This document shows, piece after piece, positions 48,784 to 57,046 of a stretch of 64,000 nt of DNA. The notes below the pieces were generated by a model. That model saw only the letters and a program-made list of their open reading frames with translations, had not been told where the DNA came from and searched no databases. The DNA is from Acidobacteriota bacterium (GTDB lineage Bacteria > Acidobacteriota > Terriglobia > Terriglobales > Acidobacteriaceae). The translations under genes were made by a program, and so were the position numbers. The stretch is from positions 62,001 to 126,000 of the forward strand of contig JAJXYY010000047.1 of assembly GCA_021780315.1 (NCBI GenBank), written 5' to 3'. How positions within the stretch are numbered: position 1 is the first letter of the stretch; each line of letters opens with the position of its first letter.

Positions 48784-48993
48784 TTAACTCACGGGAGGAA
48801 ACGGTGGTTCCATCATCAGCTTCGGCAGCACAAACTTCACGTGCCCCTGCTCAATCTCGTCCTGCGCCACGCGGCAAGCCTTCATTGATTTGGCCGCAAT
48901 CAACGGCGAAGCACCTGACTGCAGTTGCCGCGCCCGACGCGCAGCACCCTTCACCAGGCTGTACTTGTTGTGGAATGCACTCTCGATCGTCAT
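48784..48993 (-). CDS. rpoZ: RNA polymerase omega subunit
   Basis: 69 residues. Stabilises the beta' subunit of RNA polymerase. The omega core is clear although divergent: AFHNKYSLVKGAARRARQLQ, SGASPLIAAKSMKACRVAQDEIEQGHVKF. The C-terminus ends LMMEPPFPPVS. I took the ATG at 48993 (MTIESAFHNK), placed well behind GGGGGTGA; an in-frame GTG at 49002 would add three residues. It sits in the usual gmk-rpoZ order. Confidence 0.9.
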   Translation of the reverse strand: MTIESAFHNKYSLVKGAARRARQLQSGASPLIAAKSMKACRVAQDEIEQGHVKFVLPKLMMEPPFPPVS

Positions 48994-49064
48994 GCGTTTC
49001 ACCCCCGTTACGTCGAATCTAACCCACGCGGCCCGAATGTAAACAGAAAAACGCTACATACTAC

Positions 49065-49730
49065 CTACAAAGCTACATGAAACGTAGCCAAAGCATCCCG
49101 CAGCCGCTCCGAAGCAGCATCCGTCCGGCAACTCGCCGCCAACTCCTGCACCCCAACGCCATCCCCACGCTCCCACAACACAATCGCGCGCATCTCAGCC
49201 ACCGCCTGATCCAGCACATCGTTCACCAGCGCATACCGGTACTTCGCAATCTGCTTCAACTCGTGCTCCGCCTCCGCCAGCCGGCTCTGGATCACGTCCT
49301 CCGCCGTCATCTTCTCCGCCTCGCTCCGGTTCCGCAGCCGCATCTCCAGCACCTTCGGGCTCGGTGGCAGAATGAAGATCGACACCGCCGTAGGCAGCTT
49401 CGTCATCACCTGCATCGCACCCTGCACATCAATGTCCAGCAGCAAGTCCTTCCCCGCGTCCTTCGCATGAGCCAACGCCGAAAGCGCAGTCCCGTAGTAG
49501 TTCCCGAACACCTCCGCCCACTCCAGGAACTCCCCCCCCGCAATCATCGCCTCAAAACGCTCCCGCGTCGTAAAGTGATACTCCCGCCCATCCTCCTCCG
49601 AACCCCGCGGAGCACGCGTCGTATACGACACCGAGAACTCCAGCCCCCCCACCAGCGTCCGCAACTGGCTCACCAACGTCGACTTGCCCGAACCCGAAGG
49701 CGCCGAAATAATAAACAGTATTCCTGCCAT
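49065..49730 (-). CDS. gmk: Guanylate kinase
   Basis: 221 residues. Phosphorylates GMP to GDP. P-loop ISAPSGSGKSTL at the N-terminus, FSVSYTTRAPRGSEEDGREYHF (GMP-binding), EFLEWAEVFGNYYGT, LLLDIDVQGAMQV and IFILPPSPKVLEMRLRNR. The C-terminal tail after about residue 190 is longer than in E. coli. Operon: ABC transporter, yicC, gmk, rpoZ, UDG on the minus strand; yicC-gmk-rpoZ is a common order. Confidence 0.96.
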   Translation of the reverse strand: MAGILFIISAPSGSGKSTLVSQLRTLVGGLEFSVSYTTRAPRGSEEDGREYHFTTRERFEAMIAGGEFLEWAEVFGNYYGTALSALAHAKDAGKDLLLDIDVQGAMQVMTKLPTAVSIFILPPSPKVLEMRLRNRSEAEKMTAEDVIQSRLAEAEHELKQIAKYRYALVNDVLDQAVAEMRAIVLWERGDGVGVQELAASCRTDAASERLRDALATFHVAL

Positions 49731-49817
49731 GCGTCGTTGCTACCTGTCTCTCGTGGGAATCTACTCAAAGTCTACCTACAACTACCAACCTGCTCCAGCC
49801 CATCTACTCCCGCGCAC

Positions 49818-50723
49818 CTACTCCAGGTTCTGAACCTGCTCCCGCGCCTTCTCTATCTCCGCCTTCATCTCCAGCCCCAACTCCGTGATCCGCAACCCGC
49901 CACTGCCCGTCGCACTCCCCGTCTTCGACAACATCGTATTCGCCTCACGGTTCAGCTCCTGTAGCAGAAAGTCCAGCCGCTTACCCAGCTCTCCACCATC
50001 ATCCAGCATCGTCAGGAATCGCTGCACATGGGTCTGGAGCCGCACCACCTCCTCATCTACATCACTCCGCTCTGCCAGCAGCGCGGCCTCCGTCAGCAGC
50101 CGCTCTTCACTCACCGCCGTGCCCTGCAGCAACTCCGCCATACGCGCTCGCAGCCGCTCCACCTGAGCCACGCGAACCCCTCCCCGCAACTCCGCCACCT
50201 CCGCCGCAAACCCACGCAGCCGCAGCATCGACGCCCGCAGCTCCGCCACCAGCGAGGCCCCCTCCTCCGCCCGCACTCGGTCGAACTCTCCCAGCAACCC
50301 CTCCAGCTCCGCCACCACCGCCGCGTCGAAGCCCTCCATATCCGCGCTGCTCCAACCACTCTCCGCCGTCATCACCCCCGGCATCCGCAGCAACGCATTC
50401 AGGTCCGGCTCCGCCTCCACCCCATACAGCGCCGCAGCCTCTCGATACCCCCCTACATACCCCCCCAGCAACTCCCGGTTCAACTGCATTGCCCCACTGG
50501 CACGTCGGGCAACCTGCAGCGTCAACTCAACATGACCCCGCCGCAACCGCTCCTTCAGCAGCTTGCGAACCTGCATCTCCAGCGCATCACACTGCGACGG
50601 CAACCTCAAGTTCAAATCCAGAAAACGGTGATTCACCCCCTTGATCGTTAGCCCAAACGACAACTCACCCCGCAGCGATCCCTGCACACTCGCAAACCCA
50701 GTCATCGAATAAACAACACTCAC
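49818..50723 (-). CDS. YicC-family endoribonuclease
   Basis: 301 residues. The YicC/YloC family starts YSMTGFASVQG and continues IKGVNHRFLDLNLRLPSQCDALE, RRGHVELTLQV; the C-terminal conserved region is SDVDEEVVRLQTHVQRFLTML, GGELGKRLDFLLQELNREANTMLSK and ITELGLEMKAEIEKAREQVQNLE. Members act as endoribonucleases in RNA turnover. The start overlaps the stop of the upstream ABC transporter by four bases, and gmk follows after 87 bases. Confidence 0.93.
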   Translation of the reverse strand: MSVVYSMTGFASVQGSLRGELSFGLTIKGVNHRFLDLNLRLPSQCDALEMQVRKLLKERLRRGHVELTLQVARRASGAMQLNRELLGGYVGGYREAAALYGVEAEPDLNALLRMPGVMTAESGWSSADMEGFDAAVVAELEGLLGEFDRVRAEEGASLVAELRASMLRLRGFAAEVAELRGGVRVAQVERLRARMAELLQGTAVSEERLLTEAALLAERSDVDEEVVRLQTHVQRFLTMLDDGGELGKRLDFLLQELNREANTMLSKTGSATGSGGLRITELGLEMKAEIEKAREQVQNLE

Positions 50724-52594
50724 GCCAACTCCTCCAAACCCTCTGCAGGCACCACAGCCCTGTCCATACCAGAGCCCGCATCATCCACGCTGAACTGCAT
50801 GTTGTACAGCCGCCGGTACGTCCCCGAATGCTGCATCAGTTCCTCATGCGTCCCAATCTCCGTAATGGCTCCGCTCTCAATCACCGCAATCCGCGTAGCC
50901 CGCCGCACCGTCGACAGCCGATGCGCAATCACAAACACCGTCCGCCCCTTCATCAAATTTGCCAGCGCCGCCTGCACATACTGCTCGCTCTCCATATCCA
51001 GAGCCGACGTCGCCTCATCCAGAATCAGAATCGGAGCATTCTTTAGGATTGCCCGTGCAATCGCCAACCGCTGCCGCTCTCCACCACTCAGCCGCACACC
51101 CTTTTCGCCAATCTTCGTGTCATAGCCATCCGGCATATTCAGGATAAAATCATGCGCCAACGCCATCCGCGCAGCCTCTTCCACCTTGCTCAAGGGAACA
51201 TCCGGCTGCCCATACGCGATATTGTTCCGCACCGTATCGTTGAACAACACCGTCTCCTGCGTCACCTTCCCAATTTGCTTGCGCAGTGAGTCGATCGTCA
51301 CATCCCGCAGATCGTGCCCGTCGATCAATATGCGCCCCTCGTTCACATCGAAGAACCGCGGAATCAGATTCACCAGCGATGACTTCCCCGCTCCACTCGG
51401 TCCCACAAACGCAATCACCTCGCCCGGATGCACCGTCAGGTTGATTCCGTGCAGTACCTGCTTCACCTCGCCATCGCTCTCATAGGCAAAACCCACATTC
51501 TCAAACTGGATGCCCTCACTGAACCCCTTCAGCACAAACGCACGCTTCTTTTCGCGCACATCGTCCTGCGCATCCATAAACGTAAAGATCGCCTCACTCG
51601 CACCCAACGCCTGCTGAAAGCTGTTGTAGAACAGCGCGAACTTCCGCACCGGGTCATACAACGTAAACACCGCCACCAGGAAAGAGATAAACGATCCCGC
51701 CGTCATCTCGTGATGCAGAATTCTCCCCCGACCTAGCAGCAACAGCAGTGCAATCCCAACCGACCCCATCGCATCCATCAACGGGGAACTGATCGCCTGC
51801 ACGCTTACCGAACGAAGATTCGCCGTAAACAACCGCCGCGCCGCCCGGCGAAAACGGTTCATCTCCCACAGCTCCATCCCGAACGCCTTTACAATCCGAT
51901 TGCCCGTAATCGTCTCGTGCAGTATGTTCTGAATCTCCGCCAGCTTGTCCTGTCCTTTGCGTGTCGTCTGCCGCACCCGCCGTCCAATCCGCCGCGCCGA
52001 CGAGATCACCACTGGGATAAACAACAGCAGCACCCACGCCATCTTGCCGCCCACCACCACAACCACGCCAGCAGTAAACAGCAACGTGAACAGTTGCTGC
52101 ATAAAGTCGCCCAGCACGCTCGACATCGCAAACTGAACTCTCTCAATGTCGTTGATCAACGTCGACAAAAGCGTGCCCGTCGTATGCTTCTGGAAAAATC
52201 CCACCGAGCGCCGCAGCACCGCGTTATACAAATCATTCCGCAGGTCCGTAATCATCCCGAAGCCCGCGTAGTTCACCAGATACGTGCCCGCGTAATCGCA
52301 GATCGACTTCAACACCGCCGAAACCACCAGCGTATACGCCACCACCGTCCACGCATTATGAAAGTGGTTCGGAACCAGAAAATGTAAATTCAGCTCTCGC
52401 CCAATATGAGGGATGTGAAACACCAGCAGGTCGCTCGTCGACGCATCCGGGCTCAGAACGTTGTCGAAGATCGGCTTCACCAGCAGGATGCGCAGCGCCG
52501 CCATCGCCCCCACCACCGCCATCAGCACTACGGACGCCAGCGAATACAGCGCATAAGGCCGCACGTACAGCAGCAATCGCCAGATGCGTCTCAA
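50720..52594 (-). CDS. MsbA-like ABC transporter (fused permease and ATPase)
   Basis: 624 residues. Six-helix exporter domain (residues about 15-320, including LLLYVRPYALYSLASVVLMA and TTGTLLSTLINDIERVQ) joined to an ATPase with Walker A FVGPSGAGKSSLVNLI, signature VRLSGGERQRLAIARA, Walker B ILILDEATSALD and switch His AHRLSTV. Type IV exporters of this kind include the lipid A flippase MsbA; with lpt, lpxD and lpxL genes in the window that role is likely but not certain. The start is TTG, nine bases after GGGAG. It is the first gene of the yicC-gmk-rpoZ operon. Confidence 0.9.
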   Translation of the reverse strand: MRRIWRLLLYVRPYALYSLASVVLMAVVGAMAALRILLVKPIFDNVLSPDASTSDLLVFHIPHIGRELNLHFLVPNHFHNAWTVVAYTLVVSAVLKSICDYAGTYLVNYAGFGMITDLRNDLYNAVLRRSVGFFQKHTTGTLLSTLINDIERVQFAMSSVLGDFMQQLFTLLFTAGVVVVVGGKMAWVLLLFIPVVISSARRIGRRVRQTTRKGQDKLAEIQNILHETITGNRIVKAFGMELWEMNRFRRAARRLFTANLRSVSVQAISSPLMDAMGSVGIALLLLLGRGRILHHEMTAGSFISFLVAVFTLYDPVRKFALFYNSFQQALGASEAIFTFMDAQDDVREKKRAFVLKGFSEGIQFENVGFAYESDGEVKQVLHGINLTVHPGEVIAFVGPSGAGKSSLVNLIPRFFDVNEGRILIDGHDLRDVTIDSLRKQIGKVTQETVLFNDTVRNNIAYGQPDVPLSKVEEAARMALAHDFILNMPDGYDTKIGEKGVRLSGGERQRLAIARAILKNAPILILDEATSALDMESEQYVQAALANLMKGRTVFVIAHRLSTVRRATRIAVIESGAITEIGTHEELMQHSGTYRRLYNMQFSVDDAGSGMDRAVVPAEGLEELA

Positions 52595-52686
52595 GCCATC
52601 ACTCTCCCGATTACTGTCGTCCCCGCCATGGTCATCGTGCCGCGCATCTCACCATTCTATTGCCTGACCGTCCGACTCCCGCAATC

Positions 52687-53592
52687 CTAACGCGGCATGT
52701 CTCGATGAGACGCCTGTACCCGGTAGCCCTCGGCCGCCAGTCGCTTCTTCATCTCTTCGGCAATAAACACCGAGCGGTGTTGCCCCCCCGTGCATCCAAA
52801 CGCCACCGTCAGATAGCTCTTGCCTTCCTTGATGTAGTGCGGCAGCAAAAACTTCAGCATGTCGAACGTCTTGTCCAGAAACTCCTGCGTCTGCGGAAAC
52901 TGCCGAACATACTTCGCCACCTTCGGATGCCTGCCTGTCAGCTTCCGAAACTCCGGTATAAAGTGAGGATTCGGCAAAAAACGCACATCAAACACCAGGT
53001 CTGCCTCCGTCGGCACCCCGTTCTTGAATCCAAAACTGATCGACGAAATCGTCAGGTTCCGATCACTCGCCTCCTGCTCAAACTGTGCATTGATATGCGC
53101 CCGCAGCTCATGCACATTGAACTTCGTCGTATCCAGCACAATGTCCGCAACATTGCGTATCGGATCCAACCGCTTACGCTCCGCCTTGATCGACCGAACC
53201 ACCGTATTGCTGCGTCCCAACGGATGCGGCCGCCGCGTCTCGGAAAACCGCCGCACCAGCGCATCATCGCTCGCCTCCAGAAACACCACCCGCGTCGGCA
53301 GCACCTTCCGCACCTTTTTCAGAATTGCCGGGAACTCCTCCAGCCGAATCCCTTCGCGAACATCCACCACCAGCGCAGCCCGCTCGATCTCCTTCGACTG
53401 CTGCACCAGGTCCGCAAACCGCGGCACCAGATCCAATGGAAGATTGTCCACTGAGTAGTACCCCAGGTCCTCAAACGCCTTCAGTGCCGAAAGCTTGCCC
53501 GACCCCGACATCCCCGTCAGAATCACAAGCTCACCCTGCTTCTCCGGCCCGGGGCCCTGCGCCGCTACCTTCTTTGTTCGCTTCACTGGCAT
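52687..53592 (-). CDS. rapZ: RNase adapter RapZ
   Basis: 301 residues. RapZ (YvcJ) is a nucleotide- and RNA-binding regulator; in E. coli it guides RNase E to the GlmZ small RNA. Motifs: LTGMSGSGKLSALKAFEDLG, YYSVDNLPLDLVPRFADL, VVDVREGIRL, RVVFLEASDDALVRRFSETRRPHPL, FGFKNGVPTEADLVFDVRFLPNP, and TVAFGCTGGQHRSVFIAEEM. In the Walker A the usual Ser/Thr after GK is Leu (GSGKLS), so nucleotide binding may be altered. The ATG at 53592 is preceded by TAGGAT at seven bases. It lies downstream of hpf behind a terminator. Confidence 0.94.
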   Translation of the reverse strand: MPVKRTKKVAAQGPGPEKQGELVILTGMSGSGKLSALKAFEDLGYYSVDNLPLDLVPRFADLVQQSKEIERAALVVDVREGIRLEEFPAILKKVRKVLPTRVVFLEASDDALVRRFSETRRPHPLGRSNTVVRSIKAERKRLDPIRNVADIVLDTTKFNVHELRAHINAQFEQEASDRNLTISSISFGFKNGVPTEADLVFDVRFLPNPHFIPEFRKLTGRHPKVAKYVRQFPQTQEFLDKTFDMLKFLLPHYIKEGKSYLTVAFGCTGGQHRSVFIAEEMKKRLAAEGYRVQASHRDMPR

Positions 53593-53599
53593 GGAAGAA

Positions 53600-53605
53600 A
53601 TCCTA
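53600..53605 (-). promoter_or_regulatory. -10 box of rapZ, leaderless arrangement
   Basis: TAGGAT followed by TTCTTCC and ATG. AGGA could also serve as an RBS; a TIR experiment would tell the two apart. Confidence 0.4.
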
Positions 53606-53692
53606 GCACCCACTGTTTGGCTATGCCGCTCCAAAGCTTCAAACCTCCGCCTTCGCACCGAAACTCCACCCACCGGTGATCAGGCAAACAAG

Positions 53693-53720
53693 AAAAATGG
53701 GCAGGCAAATCGCCCGCCCA
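53693..53720 (-). terminator. Rho-independent terminator of hpf
   Basis: Stem TGGGCGGGC / GCCTGCCCA (one mismatch) followed on the minus strand by a T5 tract, six bases past the hpf stop. It separates hpf from rapZ. Confidence 0.75.
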
Positions 53721-53726
53721 GCCTCC

Positions 53727-54362
53727 CTACGGAATCTCGATCAACTCCATCTTCCCATCTCGCGTCCGGTGCAGCACCATCGCCTTGCCCGTGTGGTCTC
53801 GAAACACAAATACGTCCCGATCCCGAAACTCGGCTTCCTTCACCGCTTCGTCCAACGACATCGGGCGCAGCGCAACCGCATCCACCGACCGCACCACATG
53901 CGGCTCCAGTACAGGCGTCTGCGAAGGAAACGAGTGCACCAGCATCGGCACGGCCTTCCGCCCCACGCTATTCTTCACCGCGGCCTTCACAGCCGTTACC
54001 TTCACCGGCTCCGGCTCGCTCACCCCATCCCCCAGCCGACTCGCAGGCCCCTTGATCCCTACCTTAGGATGACGCTTGATCGTCGTGGTCTTCTTCTTCT
54101 GACGTATCGCCTGTTGCTCAATCTTCGCCAGGGCGTCATGCAGGGCAACCTGCATCTCCGTCCCCTCGCACAACGCAACCAGCTTGTAGTTTCGGGTCTT
54201 TACCGTGATCTCAGCGCTGTGCCGGTACTTCTCAGTCGCCAGAATCACATGCGCGCTCCCCGATTTACCCACCACCTTCACCACTCGTTCCAGGCCCGCT
54301 TCAACCATCACCTTCAGCTTCTTGGTAATCGTCGTCTGTCTTCCGGTGTACTCCACATCCAT
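53727..54362 (-). CDS. hpf: Ribosome hibernation promoting factor (long form)
   Basis: 211 residues. Long-form HPF dimerises 70S ribosomes in stationary phase. The N-terminal domain has MDVEYTGRQTTITKKLKVMVE, HVILATEKYRHSAEITVKTRNYKLVA and LHDALAKIEQQAIRQKKK; the C-terminal dimerisation domain is VRSVDAVALRPMSLDEAVKE...DVFVFRDHTGKAMVLHRTRDGK. The linker is long and basic. I chose the ATG at 54362 because GAGGTGA lies just upstream; a longer frame to 54389 has no RBS. It follows rpoN, the usual order. Confidence 0.93.
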   Translation of the reverse strand: MDVEYTGRQTTITKKLKVMVEAGLERVVKVVGKSGSAHVILATEKYRHSAEITVKTRNYKLVALCEGTEMQVALHDALAKIEQQAIRQKKKTTTIKRHPKVGIKGPASRLGDGVSEPEPVKVTAVKAAVKNSVGRKAVPMLVHSFPSQTPVLEPHVVRSVDAVALRPMSLDEAVKEAEFRDRDVFVFRDHTGKAMVLHRTRDGKMELIEIP

Positions 54363-54398
54363 CCGTCTCACCTCGTCTTTCGAAAACATCGCTGTGCG

Positions 54399-56096
54399 TC
54401 AGCGTACACGACGTTGGTGGGTTGATGGAATCTGCATATCTTCCCGATACTTCGCCACCGTCCTGCGAGTCACCTGAATCCCCTGCCGCTGCAGCTCCGC
54501 AGCCAGTTGATCGTCCGTCAACGGCTTGCGTTCATCCTCTTCTTCAATCAGCTTCTTAACCTTGCGCTTCAACAGCACCAGCGGCAAATCGCCACCCTCC
54601 GGCCCGTTCACGCCTTCCGAAAAGAAGAACCGCAGCTCAAATACGCCCTGCGAAGTATGCACATACTTGTTCGCTACCGCCCGGCTCACCGTCGAAGGAT
54701 GAACCCCTATCTCTTCCGCAACTTCCTTGATCATCATCGGCTTCAGCGCTTCCACGCCATGCTCCAGAAACTCCTGCTGCCGCCGCACAATCACATCGCA
54801 CGTCCGCACAATCGTGTTCTTCCGCTGCTCTATATTGCGCAGCAACTGGATCGCGGACTTGTACCGCTCCTTGACGTAATCCTTGACTTCCTTCTCCGTC
54901 TGCTTCTCGCGCAGCATCTTGCGGTAGCTCTGGTTCAACCGCAGCGTTGGCATGTCCTCTTCGTTCATCAGCACCACATACACATCGTCGCGCTTCACAA
55001 ACGCAACATCCGGCTCAATCAGGCGCGTAGCGCTCTCGTTGTAACGCTGCCCAGGCCGCGGGTCCAGCGTGCGGATAAACTCTACCGCCGCCTGCACCTC
55101 CTCCGCCGTACGCCCACAACTGCGCGTCAACTCACGCATGTCTTTCTTCTGCAGCAGCGATAAGCACTCGGACACAATATGTTCTGCAATATCGAATACG
55201 TCGCACTGGCCATCCTGCCGCCTGCCGTTGCCCGAACGTGCCGATGCCGTCGAAGCCGACCCTGCCGCACCGCTCTTCTGCCGCCGCTGCAGCACCATGG
55301 CCGCCTCGGTGCGCTGTGCACCTATTTGGATCAATAGGCACTCCCGTAAATCGCGGGCTCCCACGCCTACCGGATCCAGATGATTGATGACCGTCCGAGC
55401 CTCTTGCACCGCCGACAGTGCTACTTCCCGCGCAACATCGGCTCCAGCGGCAATATCCATCACACTGTCATCCAGCGTCGCCCCGTCTTCAGCCACTTCA
55501 CGCTGCTCAGGCACGCGGCCCTTGGTCCCGCGCTCAAACGGAATAGGCTCATTGCGCGACGGTGTCAACAGCAATAACAGAGCCTCAACCAACTCCTCGT
55601 CACTCGCCGTCAGGTAGCCATTCTCATTCAGATTGCCCACCACCAACTCAGCCGCGGTCCGCACCTCGGCCGTCAACGTCAAGGAGCCCAACTGCCACAT
55701 CAAGTGGTCGCTCAGCGTACTCGGCTGCGAAAGAAAATGTTCAAACGATGGCTTGTCGTAGTCTTCAAAATTCGACGCCGTCTTATACCCGGGATCAAGA
55801 TAATCCTGAAAGTAACTGCCAAAATCTATCTCATCGAACGGGTCTTTCTCCACCCGCTCCTGCTCTGTAGCCACTTCCTCCGCCGACCGCTCCCGATCAC
55901 CTTCCATCCCCGAGCGTTCATCCAGCGATACCGAAGTCTCTTCCAACTCCTCCAACACAGGGTTCTCCACCATCTCCGTGTTGATCATCTCTTTCAACTC
56001 AAGCTTGTTCAGGGCCAGCACGCTGACCATCTGCACCAGGCCAGGTGTCAGCACCTGCCGCTGGGAGACTTTCAAATTCAGCTTGGGTTGCAACAG
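54399..56096 (-). CDS. rpoN: RNA polymerase sigma-54 factor
   Basis: 565 residues from the chosen start. Region I (LLQPKLNLKVSQRQVLTPGL, QMVSVLALNKLELKEMI), the core-binding acidic region II, the HTH region and the RpoN box (VTRRTVAKYREDMQIPS) are all present, with TLDPRPGQRYNE in the middle. An insert of about 25 small and polar residues (SGAAGSASTASARSGNG) splits the core-binding part and is probably a flexible loop. The frame is open to 56147, where only a TTG is found. GTG at 56096 has CAGGAG nine bases upstream and yields a typical N-terminus, so I prefer it. The sigma-54 activator at the left edge is a likely client. Confidence 0.93.
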   Translation of the reverse strand: MLQPKLNLKVSQRQVLTPGLVQMVSVLALNKLELKEMINTEMVENPVLEELEETSVSLDERSGMEGDRERSAEEVATEQERVEKDPFDEIDFGSYFQDYLDPGYKTASNFEDYDKPSFEHFLSQPSTLSDHLMWQLGSLTLTAEVRTAAELVVGNLNENGYLTASDEELVEALLLLLTPSRNEPIPFERGTKGRVPEQREVAEDGATLDDSVMDIAAGADVAREVALSAVQEARTVINHLDPVGVGARDLRECLLIQIGAQRTEAAMVLQRRQKSGAAGSASTASARSGNGRRQDGQCDVFDIAEHIVSECLSLLQKKDMRELTRSCGRTAEEVQAAVEFIRTLDPRPGQRYNESATRLIEPDVAFVKRDDVYVVLMNEEDMPTLRLNQSYRKMLREKQTEKEVKDYVKERYKSAIQLLRNIEQRKNTIVRTCDVIVRRQQEFLEHGVEALKPMMIKEVAEEIGVHPSTVSRAVANKYVHTSQGVFELRFFFSEGVNGPEGGDLPLVLLKRKVKKLIEEEDERKPLTDDQLAAELQRQGIQVTRRTVAKYREDMQIPSTHQRRVR

Positions 56097-56315
56097 CACG
56101 CTATGACTCTCCTGCACCTTGGTAAAAGATCCCGTCCTGTCCGGCAACGGGTTGTTTGGCGCTTGTCGTGCCTGCCAGTTACGAAACGTACCTTCCGTTT
56201 CAGCTTGGCCACAGTCTACACAACAAGTCGCTGCTTGGGTGTAAGTCTAACCCCGCCGTCCATAACCCGTTATGCACCGATAGCTTCCAGTCGTTACAAC
56301 TGAAGTTGTACCGCT

Positions 56316-57044
56316 CTAGTCCATCGAAAACTTCTCGCCCAGATAGATCCGTCGCACCTCAGGATCACGCCCCAACTCCGCCGGAGTGCCCGTCCGAAAG
56401 ATGCGGCCTTCATTGATAATGTACGCACGGTCGGTCACCGACAACGTCTCGCGAACGTTGTGATCGGTGATCAATACGCCGATCCCGCTCCGCTTCAGAG
56501 CAAAGATAATCTCCTGCAAATCCAGCACGGCGATCGGATCAATTCCGGAAAACGGTTCATCCAGCAGAATAAACGCCGGCTCTATCGCCAGGCACCGCGC
56601 AATCTCCACACGCCGCCGCTCACCGCCGCTCAGAGCATAGCCACGCGTCTTCCGCACATGCCCCAGATTCAACTGCTCAATCAACTTCTCCGTCCGCGTC
56701 CTACGGCTCTCCCAGCTCAACTGCTGAACCTCCAGCACCGCCAGAATATTGTCCTCCACCGTCAGCTTCCGAAACACCGAAGGCTCCTGCGGCAAATAAC
56801 TGATCCCATAATTCCGCGCACGCAGATACATCGGCAACCGGCTGATGTCGTGGTCATCGCACAACACCCGGCCCGCATCCGGTCGCACCAGCCCGACGAT
56901 CATGTAAAAGCTCGTCGTCTTGCCAGCACCATTCGGGCCCAGTAGGCCCACCACTTCACCCTGCTCAATCTTCAGGCTTACGCCTCGCACCACCTGGCGA
57001 CCACCGTAAGACTTCCCAATCTCTTCCGTCGACAAAGTCCTCAT
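56316..57044 (-). CDS. lptB: LPS export ABC transporter ATP-binding protein LptB
   Basis: 242 residues. ATPase that drives LPS extraction from the inner membrane with LptF/G. Walker [19 protein letters not shown]-loop region [17 protein letters not shown], signature [15 protein letters not shown], Walker [16 protein letters not shown], switch His [13 protein letters not shown], and the LptB C-terminus RIYLGEKF. Its start is two bases after the stop of the lptC/lptA-like gene, so they are one operon. rpoN follows. No lptF or lptG is in the window. Confidence 0.96.
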   Translation of the reverse strand: MRTLSTEEIGKSYGGRQVVRGVSLKIEQGEVVGLLGPNGAGKTTSFYMIVGLVRPDAGRVLCDDHDISRLPMYLRARNYGISYLPQEPSVFRKLTVEDNILAVLEVQQLSWESRRTRTEKLIEQLNLGHVRKTRGYALSGGERRRVEIARCLAIEPAFILLDEPFSGIDPIAVLDLQEIIFALKRSGIGVLITDHNVRETLSVTDRAYIINEGRIFRTGTPAELGRDPEVRRIYLGEKFSMD

Positions 57045-57046
57045 AG

